NCBI RefSeq assembly: GCF_038002225.1
Contig: NZ_JBBOCA010000001.1
Location: 5,332,001 to 5,396,000, forward strand
Length of the DNA: 64,000 nucleotides
Reading direction: 5' to 3'
From: Paenibacillus sp. FSL R7-0204
GTDB lineage: Bacteria > Bacillota > Bacilli > Paenibacillales > Paenibacillaceae
Every line of letters begins with the position of its first letter. The stretch's first letter is position 1. The notes below the pieces were generated by a model. That model had not been told where the DNA came from. It worked only from the letters and a program-made list of their open reading frames with translations, and ran no database searches. Positions 1 through 9,077 of this stretch are shown in pieces. Position numbers and translations under genes: made by a program.

Positions 1-348
1 ATTGGCAGAAAGCATCAGCTTTAGCTTCGTATTGTATGACCCATCCGCCATTGCAGATCCCCACAAGGTTTCAATATTGACTCCAAGCGTATCTCTAGCC
101 CAGCGCGTGTGTACATTATCAGACCAGCTCTCTCCTTCTCTGAAGCTCCCGGTCGGATCCTCAGCTCTGATCGTTTTTATGGTGACCGCAGGCTCAATCT
201 TGCCGTTTACGATGTTCAACTCCGCTCCGGCCGTGCTCTTCGGACTTGCTGCATCCGAGTTTTTGTCTTGCGCGGAGCAAGCCGTCAGTGCTCCTAACAT
301 GAGGACTGCTGCGAGTAATGCTGACAACTTCTTTCTTGTGTGATTCAT
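1..348 (-). CDS. Extracellular solute-binding lipoprotein, ABC sugar transporter (partial)
   Basis: Only the first 116 codons are inside the window; the gene runs off the left edge. The start ATG (346-348 on the minus strand) follows an AGGGGG ribosome site. The product opens with a basic, hydrophobic signal peptide and a lipobox LTAC, putting the lipidated Cys at residue 24, so it should be anchored outside the membrane. The following sequence (KTIRAEDPTGSF, DNVHTRWARDTLGVNIE) resembles the N-terminus of LplA-type binding proteins for complex oligosaccharides. It lies downstream of two matching permeases and a GH3 enzyme on the same strand, so it is the likely substrate-capturing partner of that importer. 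The actual sugar cannot be read from the sequence. The binding protein is unusually last, not first, and has its own promoter. Confidence 0.85.
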   Translation of the reverse strand, partial: MNHTRKKLSALLAAVLMLGALTACSAQDKNSDAASPKSTAGAELNIVNGKIEPAVTIKTIRAEDPTGSFREGESWSDNVHTRWARDTLGVNIETLWGSAMADGSYNTKLKLMLSAN

Positions 349-386
349 ACCGAACCCCCTGTAGTTGTTTTCTTTCTTACTCTTTG

Positions 387-421
387 ATTATAAAATCGCT
401 TTCACTCCACAGATATAACGC
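387..421 (-). promoter_or_regulatory. Promoter and activator-like motif for the binding protein
   Basis: On the minus strand a perfect -10 TATAAT (387-392) lies 16 bases from a block that on the plus strand reads ACTCCACAGATATAACGC (404-421). Nearly the same block, with a two-base gap, lies at the same distance from the -10 of the permease operon (4891-4910). No good -35 is present at either, which fits activator-dependent promoters. The likely activator is the neighbouring AraC-type YesN protein; that link is inference. Confidence 0.5.
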
Positions 422-458
422 ATTCTTAACTTCAGATAACCTGATCCAAACATAGGTG

Positions 459-2996
459 TCAATTATCCAGCCGAAAGCTTGCCTCTTGAACATCCCTTGA
501 ATTCGGACCCACATAAATCTTGAAATCGCCGGTTTCCGCTTTGAAGGTAAGATCCGCGGCATAATATTTCAGGTCCTCTTCCGTAATTACAAAACGGATT
601 TCCCTGCTTTCACCTGGGCATAAGCATAGCTTTTGGAAGCCCTTCAGCTCCTTGACCGGTCGGACGACGCTGCCGCAGATGTCCTGAATGTACAGCTGAA
701 CGATTTCTTCACCCTGAGCCTGCCCCGTATTCGCAATTGTAACTTGAACGGTCAGACTGTCTCCTCGCTTCAGTACGTGCTTATCCAGCTTAATCTCCGA
801 ATAGTCAAAGGTAGTATAGCTTAACCCGAATCCGAACGGATACAGCGGATCATTGGAGCCATCCAAATATTTGGAACTGAAGTGCTTCTCCGGTGATGCC
901 GGTCTTCCCGTATTGAAATGATTATAGTAGACCGGAATTTGACCTGCATGTCTCGGGAAGCTCATCGTCAGTTTTCCCGAAGGATTATACTGGCCGAATA
1001 ACACGTCGGCGATAGCATGTCCAGCTTGGGACCCCAGAAACCAGGACTCCACGATAGCGTTGACATGGTGTTCGAACCAATCCAGTATCAAAGGACGCCC
1101 ATTCGTTAAGACCAGCACCGTCGGCTTGCCGAGCTTCGCTATCTCTTCGGCCAGCTTCAATTGAACTTCCGGGAGCGTAATATTCATACGTGAAGCGGCT
1201 TCTCCGCTCATTCGGCTGGATTCCCCCAACGCCAATACGATTACATCCGCTTCTTCAGCAACCTGCAGTGCGGCCTCATACCCACCGTCAATGGGCTGGT
1301 CAACTGCGCAGCCGTCCGCAATGAGCACACGTCTTCCGCTAACGGCTTCCGTTACACCTTGTTCCAGGGTGACCGTTGCATTCCCATGTCTCGAGAATTG
1401 CCACGTACCCAGCAGATCCTTGGTTCTTGCGAACGGACCGATCAACGCAACCGTACCGGAACTTGCTTTCAATGGAAGAACTCCGTCGTTCTTGAGCAGC
1501 ACGATCGATTTACGCGCAAGCGCCCTGCTCTCCTGCAGATGTTCCTCAGAGAACTGACACTCCAGTGCTTTCTTCGGCCGGATATACCGGAATGGATCAT
1601 CCATAATGCCGATTCTATATTTGTAGGTGAGAATACGCCGGACTGCCTCATCCAGCTGCTCTTCCTTCACGATGCCTTCCCCGATCAATTTCGGTAATTG
1701 GTTCGCAAATGCACGAGTTACCATCTCGATATCCATCGTAGCATCAAGCGCCATTCGGGCAGCTTCGGCCTCATCCTCGGCGCAGCCATGAATCGAGATT
1801 TCTTCGATAGCCCCATAGTCGGAAAGCAGGATGCCATCGAAGCCGAGCTCGTTCCTGAGCAAATCCTTCATCAGGAACTTGCTTCCAGCCGCCGGAACGC
1901 CTTGATAAATATTGAATGCATTCATGACCGAGCCGGCACCGGCCTGAATTCCCGCTTGGAACGGAGGCAAATGAACATTCCTTAGCGTGCCTTCCGAGAT
2001 ATCGACTGTATTATAATCACGGCCGCCCTCCGCCGCACCATAGGCGATAAAATGCTTTAAGCAGGCAATAATCGTGTCCTGATCAAATAGGGAATTGCCC
2101 TGAAAGCCTCTTACTTGTGCTTCTGCAATCCGGGCGCCCAAATAAGGATCTTCTCCTGCACCTTCAACGACACGGCCCCATCTCGGATCACGCGTAATGT
2201 CTACCATCGGGCCATGATTATAGGTAATGCCTGCGGAGGAAGCTTCTTTTGCCGCAATCGCGCATGCCCGCTGAATTCCTTCTGTATCCCAACTGCAAGA
2301 CCAGGCGAGTGGCACCGGAAAGATGGTCTGATGGCCGTGAATGACATCGGCATTGAAGAATAACGGGATGTTATGCGGTGATTGCTCAACAGCAATACGC
2401 TGCAGCTCAAGCACACGGTTGATATCGAAAGCCCCGAGAATGGAACCGGCCTTCCCCTCTGCAACGAGCTTCTCCGGCGGTTCAGAAGCAACCTCCTCCC
2501 CAAACGAGAAGTCCGACGCCAGGCACTGGCTCATTTGCCCCACTTTCTCTTGCAAGGACAACTGGCCGAGCAGTTGCTCCACAGCTGCCGCAATACTCTC
2601 CTCTGTTCGTTCCACGACTCCAGTCATACGATACTGGTCCAGTTCTTGTTCTAACAAATCAGTCAAAGATGTCCCTTGGCCACGCTCTCCCGCCAAGGAA
2701 AGGGTTCCAAAAGTTGGAAGCTTAAGGGTTCCTGTGAACTTATTTTGTGAGAATATCAGTTCAAGGTAAGCCTCCCCCTCCTGCAGGGACTTCGCTCTCC
2801 CGGATGCCCGCAGACCGCTGCCTTCCACTGTAACGTGATCGAAATCCAATGCTACCGGGAAGGATTCCACTACTGCCGATATGGAATACTCTCCATTTGT
2901 ATCCTTTATGCTGAAAGTAATTTTCAGCTTGGCAATCTTCGTTTCCACTATCGCATGCCATGTTCCTATCATTCTCGTGACCTCCACAATATCCAT
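459..2996 (-). CDS. Glycoside hydrolase family 3 beta-glycosidase
   Basis: An 845-residue retaining exo-glycosidase. The start chosen is the ATG at 2996 behind AAGGAG; a TTG ten codons upstream would overlap the permease gene. The GH3 barrel begins near residue 135 (LLGQLSLQEKVGQM) and carries GVPAAGSKFLMKDLLR and LLSDYGA, whose Asp is the expected nucleophile. The second alpha/beta sandwich domain (KSIVLLKNDGVLPL onward) and a C-terminal fibronectin III-like domain (EEIVQLYIQDICGSVVRPVKELKGF in part) follow. There is no signal peptide, so it should work in the cytoplasm on oligosaccharides brought in by the adjacent transporter. The first 110-120 residues are not part of the usual GH3 fold and look like a small beta-rich domain. 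Substrate could be beta-glucoside, beta-xyloside or similar; the family is sure, the specificity is not. Confidence 0.92.
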   Translation of the reverse strand: MDIVEVTRMIGTWHAIVETKIAKLKITFSIKDTNGEYSISAVVESFPVALDFDHVTVEGSGLRASGRAKSLQEGEAYLELIFSQNKFTGTLKLPTFGTLSLAGERGQGTSLTDLLEQELDQYRMTGVVERTEESIAAAVEQLLGQLSLQEKVGQMSQCLASDFSFGEEVASEPPEKLVAEGKAGSILGAFDINRVLELQRIAVEQSPHNIPLFFNADVIHGHQTIFPVPLAWSCSWDTEGIQRACAIAAKEASSAGITYNHGPMVDITRDPRWGRVVEGAGEDPYLGARIAEAQVRGFQGNSLFDQDTIIACLKHFIAYGAAEGGRDYNTVDISEGTLRNVHLPPFQAGIQAGAGSVMNAFNIYQGVPAAGSKFLMKDLLRNELGFDGILLSDYGAIEEISIHGCAEDEAEAARMALDATMDIEMVTRAFANQLPKLIGEGIVKEEQLDEAVRRILTYKYRIGIMDDPFRYIRPKKALECQFSEEHLQESRALARKSIVLLKNDGVLPLKASSGTVALIGPFARTKDLLGTWQFSRHGNATVTLEQGVTEAVSGRRVLIADGCAVDQPIDGGYEAALQVAEEADVIVLALGESSRMSGEAASRMNITLPEVQLKLAEEIAKLGKPTVLVLTNGRPLILDWFEHHVNAIVESWFLGSQAGHAIADVLFGQYNPSGKLTMSFPRHAGQIPVYYNHFNTGRPASPEKHFSSKYLDGSNDPLYPFGFGLSYTTFDYSEIKLDKHVLKRGDSLTVQVTIANTGQAQGEEIVQLYIQDICGSVVRPVKELKGFQKLCLCPGESREIRFVITEEDLKYYAADLTFKAETGDFKIYVGPNSRDVQEASFRLDN

Positions 2997-3006
2997 GATT
3001 TTGTGC

Positions 3007-3882
3007 TTACTCCTTGACCGCCCCAATCACCAAGCCCTTCGTAAAGAACTTCTGCAGCACCGGATAAATGAGCAGGATGGGCAGCGCTCCAACCAGAATT
3101 TGTGCAGAACTGATCGAACGGCTGTTTAATTTGGCAATGTCTGCAGCATTATTCCCGTTCACCATCGGAACGGCGATAATCGTCTTCAGGAACGAGCTAA
3201 GCGGAAGATTATCCGCCTTCATATAGATCGAACCGGCAAGCCATTCATTCCAGTCATGAACAACCGTGAACAATCCAACCGTCGCAAGTACCGGAAGCGA
3301 GAGCGGCAAGAACAATTTCGAAAAAGCCTGCCAATGATTGGCACCATCCATGAAGACCGCTTCTTCCAGCTCCTTCGGTAATGCCTTGAAGAAGTTCATA
3401 ATCAGGATTAAATAAAAGACATTCACCAAGCTTGGAAGCACAAGCGCCCAAATGGAATTGTAGAGCCCCACCTTGGTCACAACCAGGTAAGTGGGGATCA
3501 TCCCTCCATTAAAGAGCATAGCGATGACGAAAAAAGCTACAAACGCTTTATACCCGGCAATTCCGCCCCTTCCCCCTTCTTTCGATAAAACATATGCCGC
3601 CAAACAATTGATCAGCAGGCCCAGGGACAAGCTTAGAAAGACCCGCTGCATGGATACCCAGAGGGAGTGCAGCAAACGGGAGTCGCCCAGCGTTTTCTCA
3701 AAAGCGTTAAAATTGAGCCCAATAGGCCAAAACGTCACCTGGTTCGACAGAACAGCAGGGCTTGAACTCAATGAAATGGATACGACATGGATGAGCGGCA
3801 AAATACAAATCGCCGCCAGAAACAGCATGAAGATATTATTTATGGAATAAAACCATCGTTCTTTCCTTGTAGTAGCATGCAT
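3007..3882 (-). CDS. Carbohydrate ABC transporter permease, LplC/YtcP type
   Basis: A 291-residue inner-membrane permease with six predicted membrane segments, starting with a cytoplasmic basic tail and the segment FMLFLAAICILPLIHVVSISL. The EAA-type loop for the ATPase (ELEEAVFMDGANHWQAFSKL in part) is clear near residue 180-200, as is the C-terminal KFFTKGLVIGAVKE typical of LplC-like proteins. The ATG at 3882 follows AAGGAG. It sits 12 bases after the partner permease and 10 bases before the GH3 gene, so the three form an operon. No ATPase gene is nearby; systems of this class generally share a common MsmX-like ATPase encoded elsewhere. Confidence 0.93.
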   Translation of the reverse strand: MHATTRKERWFYSINNIFMLFLAAICILPLIHVVSISLSSSPAVLSNQVTFWPIGLNFNAFEKTLGDSRLLHSLWVSMQRVFLSLSLGLLINCLAAYVLSKEGGRGGIAGYKAFVAFFVIAMLFNGGMIPTYLVVTKVGLYNSIWALVLPSLVNVFYLILIMNFFKALPKELEEAVFMDGANHWQAFSKLFLPLSLPVLATVGLFTVVHDWNEWLAGSIYMKADNLPLSSFLKTIIAVPMVNGNNAADIAKLNSRSISSAQILVGALPILLIYPVLQKFFTKGLVIGAVKE

Positions 3883-3894
3883 ATGATACGCTCC

Positions 3895-4836
3895 TTAGAA
3901 TATTTTGTAGCCTGCCACTTTATAGGCCAGCCTATAGCCTCCGATGATCAAGAACAGGCCGACAACAGACTTGAACAACCCAATTGCCGTACCAAAGCTG
4001 AAGTTGCCGCCAATCAAACCGATTCGGTAAACGAACGTGTCGATAATATCTCCTTTTCCATACACCAGAGAGTTATACAGGTTAAATACCTGATCGAATC
4101 CGGCATTGAGCACCTGGCCCAGCGACAGCGTAAAGACTACACAAATCGTGGGCAGAAGTGACGGAAGCGTAATACTCCGCATTTGCCGCCACTTCCCTGC
4201 CCCGTCCAGCTGCGCTGCTTCGTAAAGGGCCGGGTTAATCCCTGCCAAAGCCGCAATGAAGATAATCGATCCATACCCGAATTCCTTCCATACCTCACTC
4301 GATACCAGAGTAAACAAAAACCAGTTATTATTACCAAGGAAGAAGATCGGTTGCATACCTAATGCCTGAAGCAGCCGGTTGACCAGCCCGTAATCCGGGT
4401 TCAACAATTCAATGAAGATACCTCCAAGCACGACCCACGACAGGAAGTGGGGAAGAAATACCAGAGTTTGAACCGCACTGCGTACAAATTTTACGCGCAC
4501 CTCATTGATAAGCAAGGCGAAGGTTAACGTTGAGATCAATCCGAAGATCAGCTTGAGCACTGAGATCCGAAGTGTATTCCAGATCACCTGAACACTGTCC
4601 GGATACTCGAACAGGAACTTAAATTGATCGAGTCCAACCCATTTGGAGCCTGTCATGCCCAGATAAGGTTTGTAGTCCTGGAACGCCATGACAAGGCCTC
4701 CCATGGGTGCATAAACAAATATAGCGGTTAGCACAACAGCAGGAAGCAGCATCAAATAGAGATGCCAGCTGTCATTTCTGTGCACTTTTTTCAGGCGCAC
4801 CGCTTTCTTGGATGAAGTGTTAATGTAGGTTTCCAT
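3895..4836 (-). CDS. Carbohydrate ABC transporter permease, LplB type
   Basis: A 313-residue permease, first gene of the minus-strand operon. It has the features of LplB-type proteins: an N-terminal cytoplasmic tail, a first membrane segment LYLMLLPAVVLTAIFVYAPM followed by GLVMAFQDYKPYLG, and an EAA loop (AALAGINPALYEAAQLDGAG in part) near residue 205. The end KSVVGLFLIIGGYRLAYKV fits the last membrane helix. The ATG at 4836 is preceded by AGGGGGAGCTT. It should pair with the LplC-like permease downstream to form the channel for an oligosaccharide or aldouronate-type substrate. Confidence 0.93.
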   Translation of the reverse strand: METYINTSSKKAVRLKKVHRNDSWHLYLMLLPAVVLTAIFVYAPMGGLVMAFQDYKPYLGMTGSKWVGLDQFKFLFEYPDSVQVIWNTLRISVLKLIFGLISTLTFALLINEVRVKFVRSAVQTLVFLPHFLSWVVLGGIFIELLNPDYGLVNRLLQALGMQPIFFLGNNNWFLFTLVSSEVWKEFGYGSIIFIAALAGINPALYEAAQLDGAGKWRQMRSITLPSLLPTICVVFTLSLGQVLNAGFDQVFNLYNSLVYGKGDIIDTFVYRIGLIGGNFSFGTAIGLFKSVVGLFLIIGGYRLAYKVAGYKIF

Positions 4837-4874
4837 AAGCTCCCCCTGTGAAATGAATTTCTATTGTCTCCTTT

Positions 4875-4910
4875 ATTGTAAGACTCCTAAACTCCATACA
4901 GATATAGCGC
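4875..4910 (-). promoter_or_regulatory. Promoter and shared motif of the permease operon
   Basis: Minus-strand -10 TACAAT (4875-4880) is separated by 17 bases from ATCTGT inside the plus-strand block ACTCCATACAGATATAGCGC (4891-4910). The same block, two bases shorter, occurs upstream of the binding-protein gene (404-421). The block overlaps the position of the -35 element. It is the best candidate operator of this locus. Confidence 0.5.
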
Positions 4911-5024
4911 GATCCAAAGGTGAATAACGCGATCTTAATATCCGCTCCGGAGGACATTGTAAAAAGACATAAGGAATCCTACAATGGGTGTACACCAGTC
5001 TATCTAATGAAGGAAAGATGCCTC

Positions 5025-6692
5025 ATGTTCAAGCAGTACCGGACATTCTATACGATGCTTTCGCTCATCCTGCTATCCACAGTCATTGTGATGGTTATGT
5101 ACACAGTCACCATTAATACCAGTCTTACCACCGTGAAAGAGGATATCAAAACTAACAATTTGAACAGGATGCGTTTTCTAATACAGAACCTGGATCATAA
5201 CGTAGGACAACTCTCCATGGTAGCTACCGCGCTGGAGACGGATTCCAAGGTCGGCCTGCTGCCCTCCGTCGATCTAATGGACAAATATGATCAAATTAAA
5301 TTGATTCAGGATCTGACGGACAAAATGAAGCTGCAAAGCTTCTCTGAAGGATGGAACAATCAGATTTCCATCTATTCTTCCCTGCTGCATCAATGGATCG
5401 GCTCCCCATCCTCCGACAGCAGCCCTCCGCAGGCTACGCCGGATAATCAATGGACATTGGAGACACCATCCGGGCAGTTCGTTGCTTATAGGATTCATCC
5501 GTCGTACTCCATTCGGGTCACTTTCCCCCGGGACAATCTTCTTGCTATGCTGAGCAGGTCCGATAGCAGCAATAATAATTCGTTCTTCTACCGCAAGGGT
5601 GACCCCGTTATTCTAAGCGGCTACTCGGGCGAAGACCAAGTGAACGAGCTCTTGCCGCAGCTGCTGCCTCTCCTGAACAATCGAATGGAAGGCTCTGAAA
5701 TCATAACGGTAGGCGGGATCGGATATATGGTCAATTTCCTGCAATCCGACAAGCTGGGGTGGTACTTGGTAGATTATCTGCCATTGGACGAAGCACTGCG
5801 GCCTATTGAGAGAACCCGGAATTACTTCTACGCCGCTTGCGCTATGCTCTTTATGGGCGGCGTGGTAACAGCACTGTTCCTGTACAGGAAGGTACAAATT
5901 CCGATTCTCGAGCTGCTTAAGGGCGTGAGACTGCTGAAGCACGGAGATTTTTCGCACCGGATTGTAAGACGCAGCCACAACGAATTCGATTATCTCTATA
6001 TTAACTTTAACGAGATGGCCGCGCAGATCGAGGACTTGATCGAGAAGGTATATAAGGAGAAAATCATGTCGCGGGAAGCCTTGGTTAAACAGCTGCAAGC
6101 GCAAATCAATCCGCATTTTCTGTATAATTGTTTGTTCTTCATCGACAATATGACGCGCCTCGGCAATGACGAGGCTGTCACCGCGATGACGCAGAATCTC
6201 GCTCAATATTTCAGGTACACCACCCGGCTGGACAAGCCGACGACGACACTGGAGAAGGAATTGGGAGTCGTCGGGAACTACTTAAACATTCTGTGTCTGC
6301 GCATGGAACGTTTGAATTACGAAATCAGGGTGCCCGATTCGATGAAGCTGCTGTCCGTACCGAAGCTGCTGGTGCAGCCTCTGGTGGAGAACAGTGTCAT
6401 TCACGGGATTGAGAAGAAGCAAGGCGAGGGGCTGATCCGGATTACCGGAATCGAAGACACCGGCCATTACCAGCTCATCGTTGAGGACGACGGCATTGGA
6501 ATGTCGGGCGAAAGCATCCAACAATTGATGACACGTATCAAGCAGCCACCCGGGGAGGAAATGGGCTGCGCGTTGTGGAATATCGGGCAGCGCATGCAGA
6601 TTTATTTCGATGCGCCCTCCCGCATGGAGATCGAACCCAGCACTTTAGGCGGCTTATGTGTTATTCTGCATTGGCCCAAGAGGAAAGATTAG
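5025..6692 (+). CDS. Sensor histidine kinase, YesM family
   Basis: A 555-residue membrane sensor. The start chosen is ATG 5025 after AAGGAAAG; an in-frame ATG at 5007 and a GTG at 4920 exist but have poorer sites. The first membrane segment (TMLSLILLSTVIVMVMYTV) and a second near residue 270 enclose an extracellular sensor domain of about 230 residues. HAMP (FSHRIVRRSHNEFDYLYINFN region) and a His_kinase domain with INPHFLYN near residue 362 follow, then the ATP-binding N box LLVQPLVENSVIHGI. Its stop is 14 bases before the regulator gene, and the pair is divergent from the sugar importer. It probably senses an external carbohydrate, perhaps through the binding protein. Confidence 0.93.
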   Translation: MFKQYRTFYTMLSLILLSTVIVMVMYTVTINTSLTTVKEDIKTNNLNRMRFLIQNLDHNVGQLSMVATALETDSKVGLLPSVDLMDKYDQIKLIQDLTDKMKLQSFSEGWNNQISIYSSLLHQWIGSPSSDSSPPQATPDNQWTLETPSGQFVAYRIHPSYSIRVTFPRDNLLAMLSRSDSSNNNSFFYRKGDPVILSGYSGEDQVNELLPQLLPLLNNRMEGSEIITVGGIGYMVNFLQSDKLGWYLVDYLPLDEALRPIERTRNYFYAACAMLFMGGVVTALFLYRKVQIPILELLKGVRLLKHGDFSHRIVRRSHNEFDYLYINFNEMAAQIEDLIEKVYKEKIMSREALVKQLQAQINPHFLYNCLFFIDNMTRLGNDEAVTAMTQNLAQYFRYTTRLDKPTTTLEKELGVVGNYLNILCLRMERLNYEIRVPDSMKLLSVPKLLVQPLVENSVIHGIEKKQGEGLIRITGIEDTGHYQLIVEDDGIGMSGESIQQLMTRIKQPPGEEMGCALWNIGQRMQIYFDAPSRMEIEPSTLGGLCVILHWPKRKD

Positions 6693-6706
6693 GAGGATGG
6701 CCCCGT

Positions 6707-8305
6707 ATGTATCAATTACTTATTGTCGATGATGAAACATCAGTTGTCGATAGCTTAGCACTTACCATTCCATGGGAAGAATACGGCATTGAAGAGGTGC
6801 ACCGGGCTTACTCGGCCCAGGAAGCACTCCAGACCGCGACGAGACATGCTATTGATATCATTATTACCGATATTCGTATGCCGGAGATGGACGGTCTTGA
6901 GCTCATCGAACGCATCCGGCATTTCTCCCGCAAGATCAGGTGCATCATCTTATCCGGACATGACGAATTCGAATATGCCCAGAAGGCGATTCAGTATGGA
7001 ACACTCCGTTACTTGTTAAAACCGGTTGACATCGCTGCCTTGACGCATGCCGTCGGGCAGGCGATAACCGATATTGAGCTGGAATGGGCCGAAATCAGCT
7101 CCTTCCAACGGATTAAACATACGCTGCACGCCAACAAGCCACTGCTGCGCAGCCAGTTGCTCACAGACCTGCTCCAGAACAAACCGATGCAGACCGACAT
7201 ATTGGAGGAACGCCTGGCCATGCTTGATATCTCGTTCTGCCCGGGCGACTCCTATATGCTGATGCTCATCCGGTTGGAGGAGGATTTCTCCAGATACAAT
7301 CTTCAATCGCTGTCCCTTCTGGAGTTCGCTGTCGGCAACATCACCGAAGAGGTGTTTCAGGAGCTCTTCGAGCTATGGCATTGCAATACCGAGCAAGGCT
7401 ATCTTGTTTTTCTGATCAAAAGCAACGAAGCGCCAGACCTTTCGCTAATCGATTCTTATGCGGTCAAGGTACAAAACAACGTGCAAAAATTCCTGTCAGG
7501 CTCCCTTTCGATTTGTCTAAGCAACATCCAGACATTCCCTGAGAACATATCAGAAACATACCTAGCCTCTGTATCCTCACTTATAAGAAATGTCGGCAAA
7601 AATAAAAGCTACTTCATTACAATTGACGAATCCGAGTCACAATCGCAAGGGCAAAACCTCAACCATTTGCACCTCCCCCCTCTTCTTCCTTCCTTACTGG
7701 AATCGGAAAACTGGGATGAGGCCCTTGCCAAGATCGGCCGGATTCTGTCCGTGAGCGAGCTTGACAACGAACCGACACATGACCAGTTATTTACAACTCT
7801 TCTATATCTATCATCCTCCTTCGCCGTGACGTTCTCCTCCGGGGAAGGAGATGTGGAAACCCAGCTCGGTGAAGAGTTCTACCTGCTCCTGCGGAAGAAA
7901 TCGCAGCTTTCAAGACAGCGAATTTTCCAGTGGGCCGAGAAGCAGATCGCTGCCTTGCGCGCAAAGGCCTCCCGTCAGGTTGAGGATTCCCACCAGAAGA
8001 TCGCCTCCAAGGTTCGGACATTCATCCAGGAGCATCTTGCCGAAGGGATCTCCCTTCAGACGGTTGCAGACCATGTGAAGCTGCATCCTGTATATTTATC
8101 CAAAGTGTATAAGACCGTGTCCGGCGAAACAATCGGCGATTATTTGTACCATACCCGAATGGAGCGGGCCGTTCACCTGCTGCGCAGCACCGACCTCAAA
8201 ATTACGGAAGTCAGCGGGCAGCTTGGTTTCCTGGCTCCTCCCCACTTCATTAAAATCTTTAAGAAGCATTATGGCTGTACGCCGCAGGAATACCGGAACA
8301 AGTGA
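6707..8305 (+). CDS. AraC-type response regulator, YesN family
   Basis: A 532-residue regulator. The start ATG 6707 follows AGGAGG; the open frame runs further upstream but overlaps the kinase. The receiver domain (LLIVDDETSVVDSL) has its phosphorylated Asp in TDIRMPEMDG near residue 55 and the conserved Lys in LLKPVD. A long middle region of roughly 300 residues, typical of the YesN group, links to two AraC-type helix-turn-helix units at the C-terminus (GISLQTVADHVKLHPVYLSK, then KITEVSGQLGFLAPPHFIKI). It likely activates the divergent permease/GH3 operon and the binding protein through the repeated promoter motif. Confidence 0.93.
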   Translation: MYQLLIVDDETSVVDSLALTIPWEEYGIEEVHRAYSAQEALQTATRHAIDIIITDIRMPEMDGLELIERIRHFSRKIRCIILSGHDEFEYAQKAIQYGTLRYLLKPVDIAALTHAVGQAITDIELEWAEISSFQRIKHTLHANKPLLRSQLLTDLLQNKPMQTDILEERLAMLDISFCPGDSYMLMLIRLEEDFSRYNLQSLSLLEFAVGNITEEVFQELFELWHCNTEQGYLVFLIKSNEAPDLSLIDSYAVKVQNNVQKFLSGSLSICLSNIQTFPENISETYLASVSSLIRNVGKNKSYFITIDESESQSQGQNLNHLHLPPLLPSLLESENWDEALAKIGRILSVSELDNEPTHDQLFTTLLYLSSSFAVTFSSGEGDVETQLGEEFYLLLRKKSQLSRQRIFQWAEKQIAALRAKASRQVEDSHQKIASKVRTFIQEHLAEGISLQTVADHVKLHPVYLSKVYKTVSGETIGDYLYHTRMERAVHLLRSTDLKITEVSGQLGFLAPPHFIKIFKKHYGCTPQEYRNK

Positions 8306-8339
8306 ATGCATTGTCCGTTTCCCATCGTTCAGGCAGGGC

Positions 8340-9065
8340 TCAACCCGCATCATTATACCTCAGCCTGCGGATCGACCAGACTGACAGAACTACAAGGTAC
8401 ACTCCATTCATCAGAAAGAATAGCAGATTCTCCATAGCCGTCAGTCCGCGCTGGGTAAGCACGCCCATGCCAATGGTCAGCAGCGAGTATGGGAACAGCA
8501 GCCCCAGCTTCAGCACATACAGGCCCAGGCCGACAAAAACCGCACACAGACTGATTCCGATGGGTGTGGCAAAGCTGCGGATACGGATGGACAAGCCGAG
8601 CTGCAGGGCAGCAATACTCAGCGAAGCCACCCAGCCGCGCAGGGTCCACAGGATGATGTCCTTTGGAAATGCCCCCGTCAAAGACAGCATCTGTCCTGCC
8701 GCCCAATACATTAGAAGGAATAGCGTCTGCGCTCCGGCAATCAGCACGCCCACAATAACAAGCTTGGCTATAAAGAGACTGGTTATGGATACCGGAGCAG
8801 CCAGGATCATGTTCCAGTTCCGGTTCACATGCTCCAGCCGGCAGACAAACGCGCAGCAGATGGCAATCAGAATCGGCAGGAAGAACTCTCCATAAAATAA
8901 GCTTACCTGAGTCCATAGACTATACCACTCTCCCTGCAAGGCCTCCCGGTTCATCACAAAATTAGCACAGCCGATCATCAGGCTGACCACAGGCAGACTG
9001 ACCAGCACCAGTCCCATCCGCGAGCGGCGCAGCTTGGGCCATTCGGCAGCAACACTTCTAAGCAT
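8340..9065 (-). CDS. ABC-2 type permease of a peptide/antibiotic exporter
   Basis: A 241-residue integral membrane protein with about six hydrophobic helices, beginning MLRSVAAEWPKLRRSRMGLVL in part. This start, with a basic stretch followed by a membrane helix and a polar loop RLEHVNRNWNMI, matches the permeases of lantibiotic-immunity and BcrAB-like exporters. It is third in a minus-strand operon after a second permease (12-base gap) and an ATPase. The operon is divergent from a two-component system, the arrangement used for antibiotic-induced detoxification in Firmicutes. The substrate is not visible. Confidence 0.82.
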   Translation of the reverse strand: MLRSVAAEWPKLRRSRMGLVLVSLPVVSLMIGCANFVMNREALQGEWYSLWTQVSLFYGEFFLPILIAICCAFVCRLEHVNRNWNMILAAPVSITSLFIAKLVIVGVLIAGAQTLFLLMYWAAGQMLSLTGAFPKDIILWTLRGWVASLSIAALQLGLSIRIRSFATPIGISLCAVFVGLGLYVLKLGLLFPYSLLTIGMGVLTQRGLTAMENLLFFLMNGVYLVVLSVWSIRRLRYNDAG

Positions 9066-9077
9066 AAGTTCTCCTCC

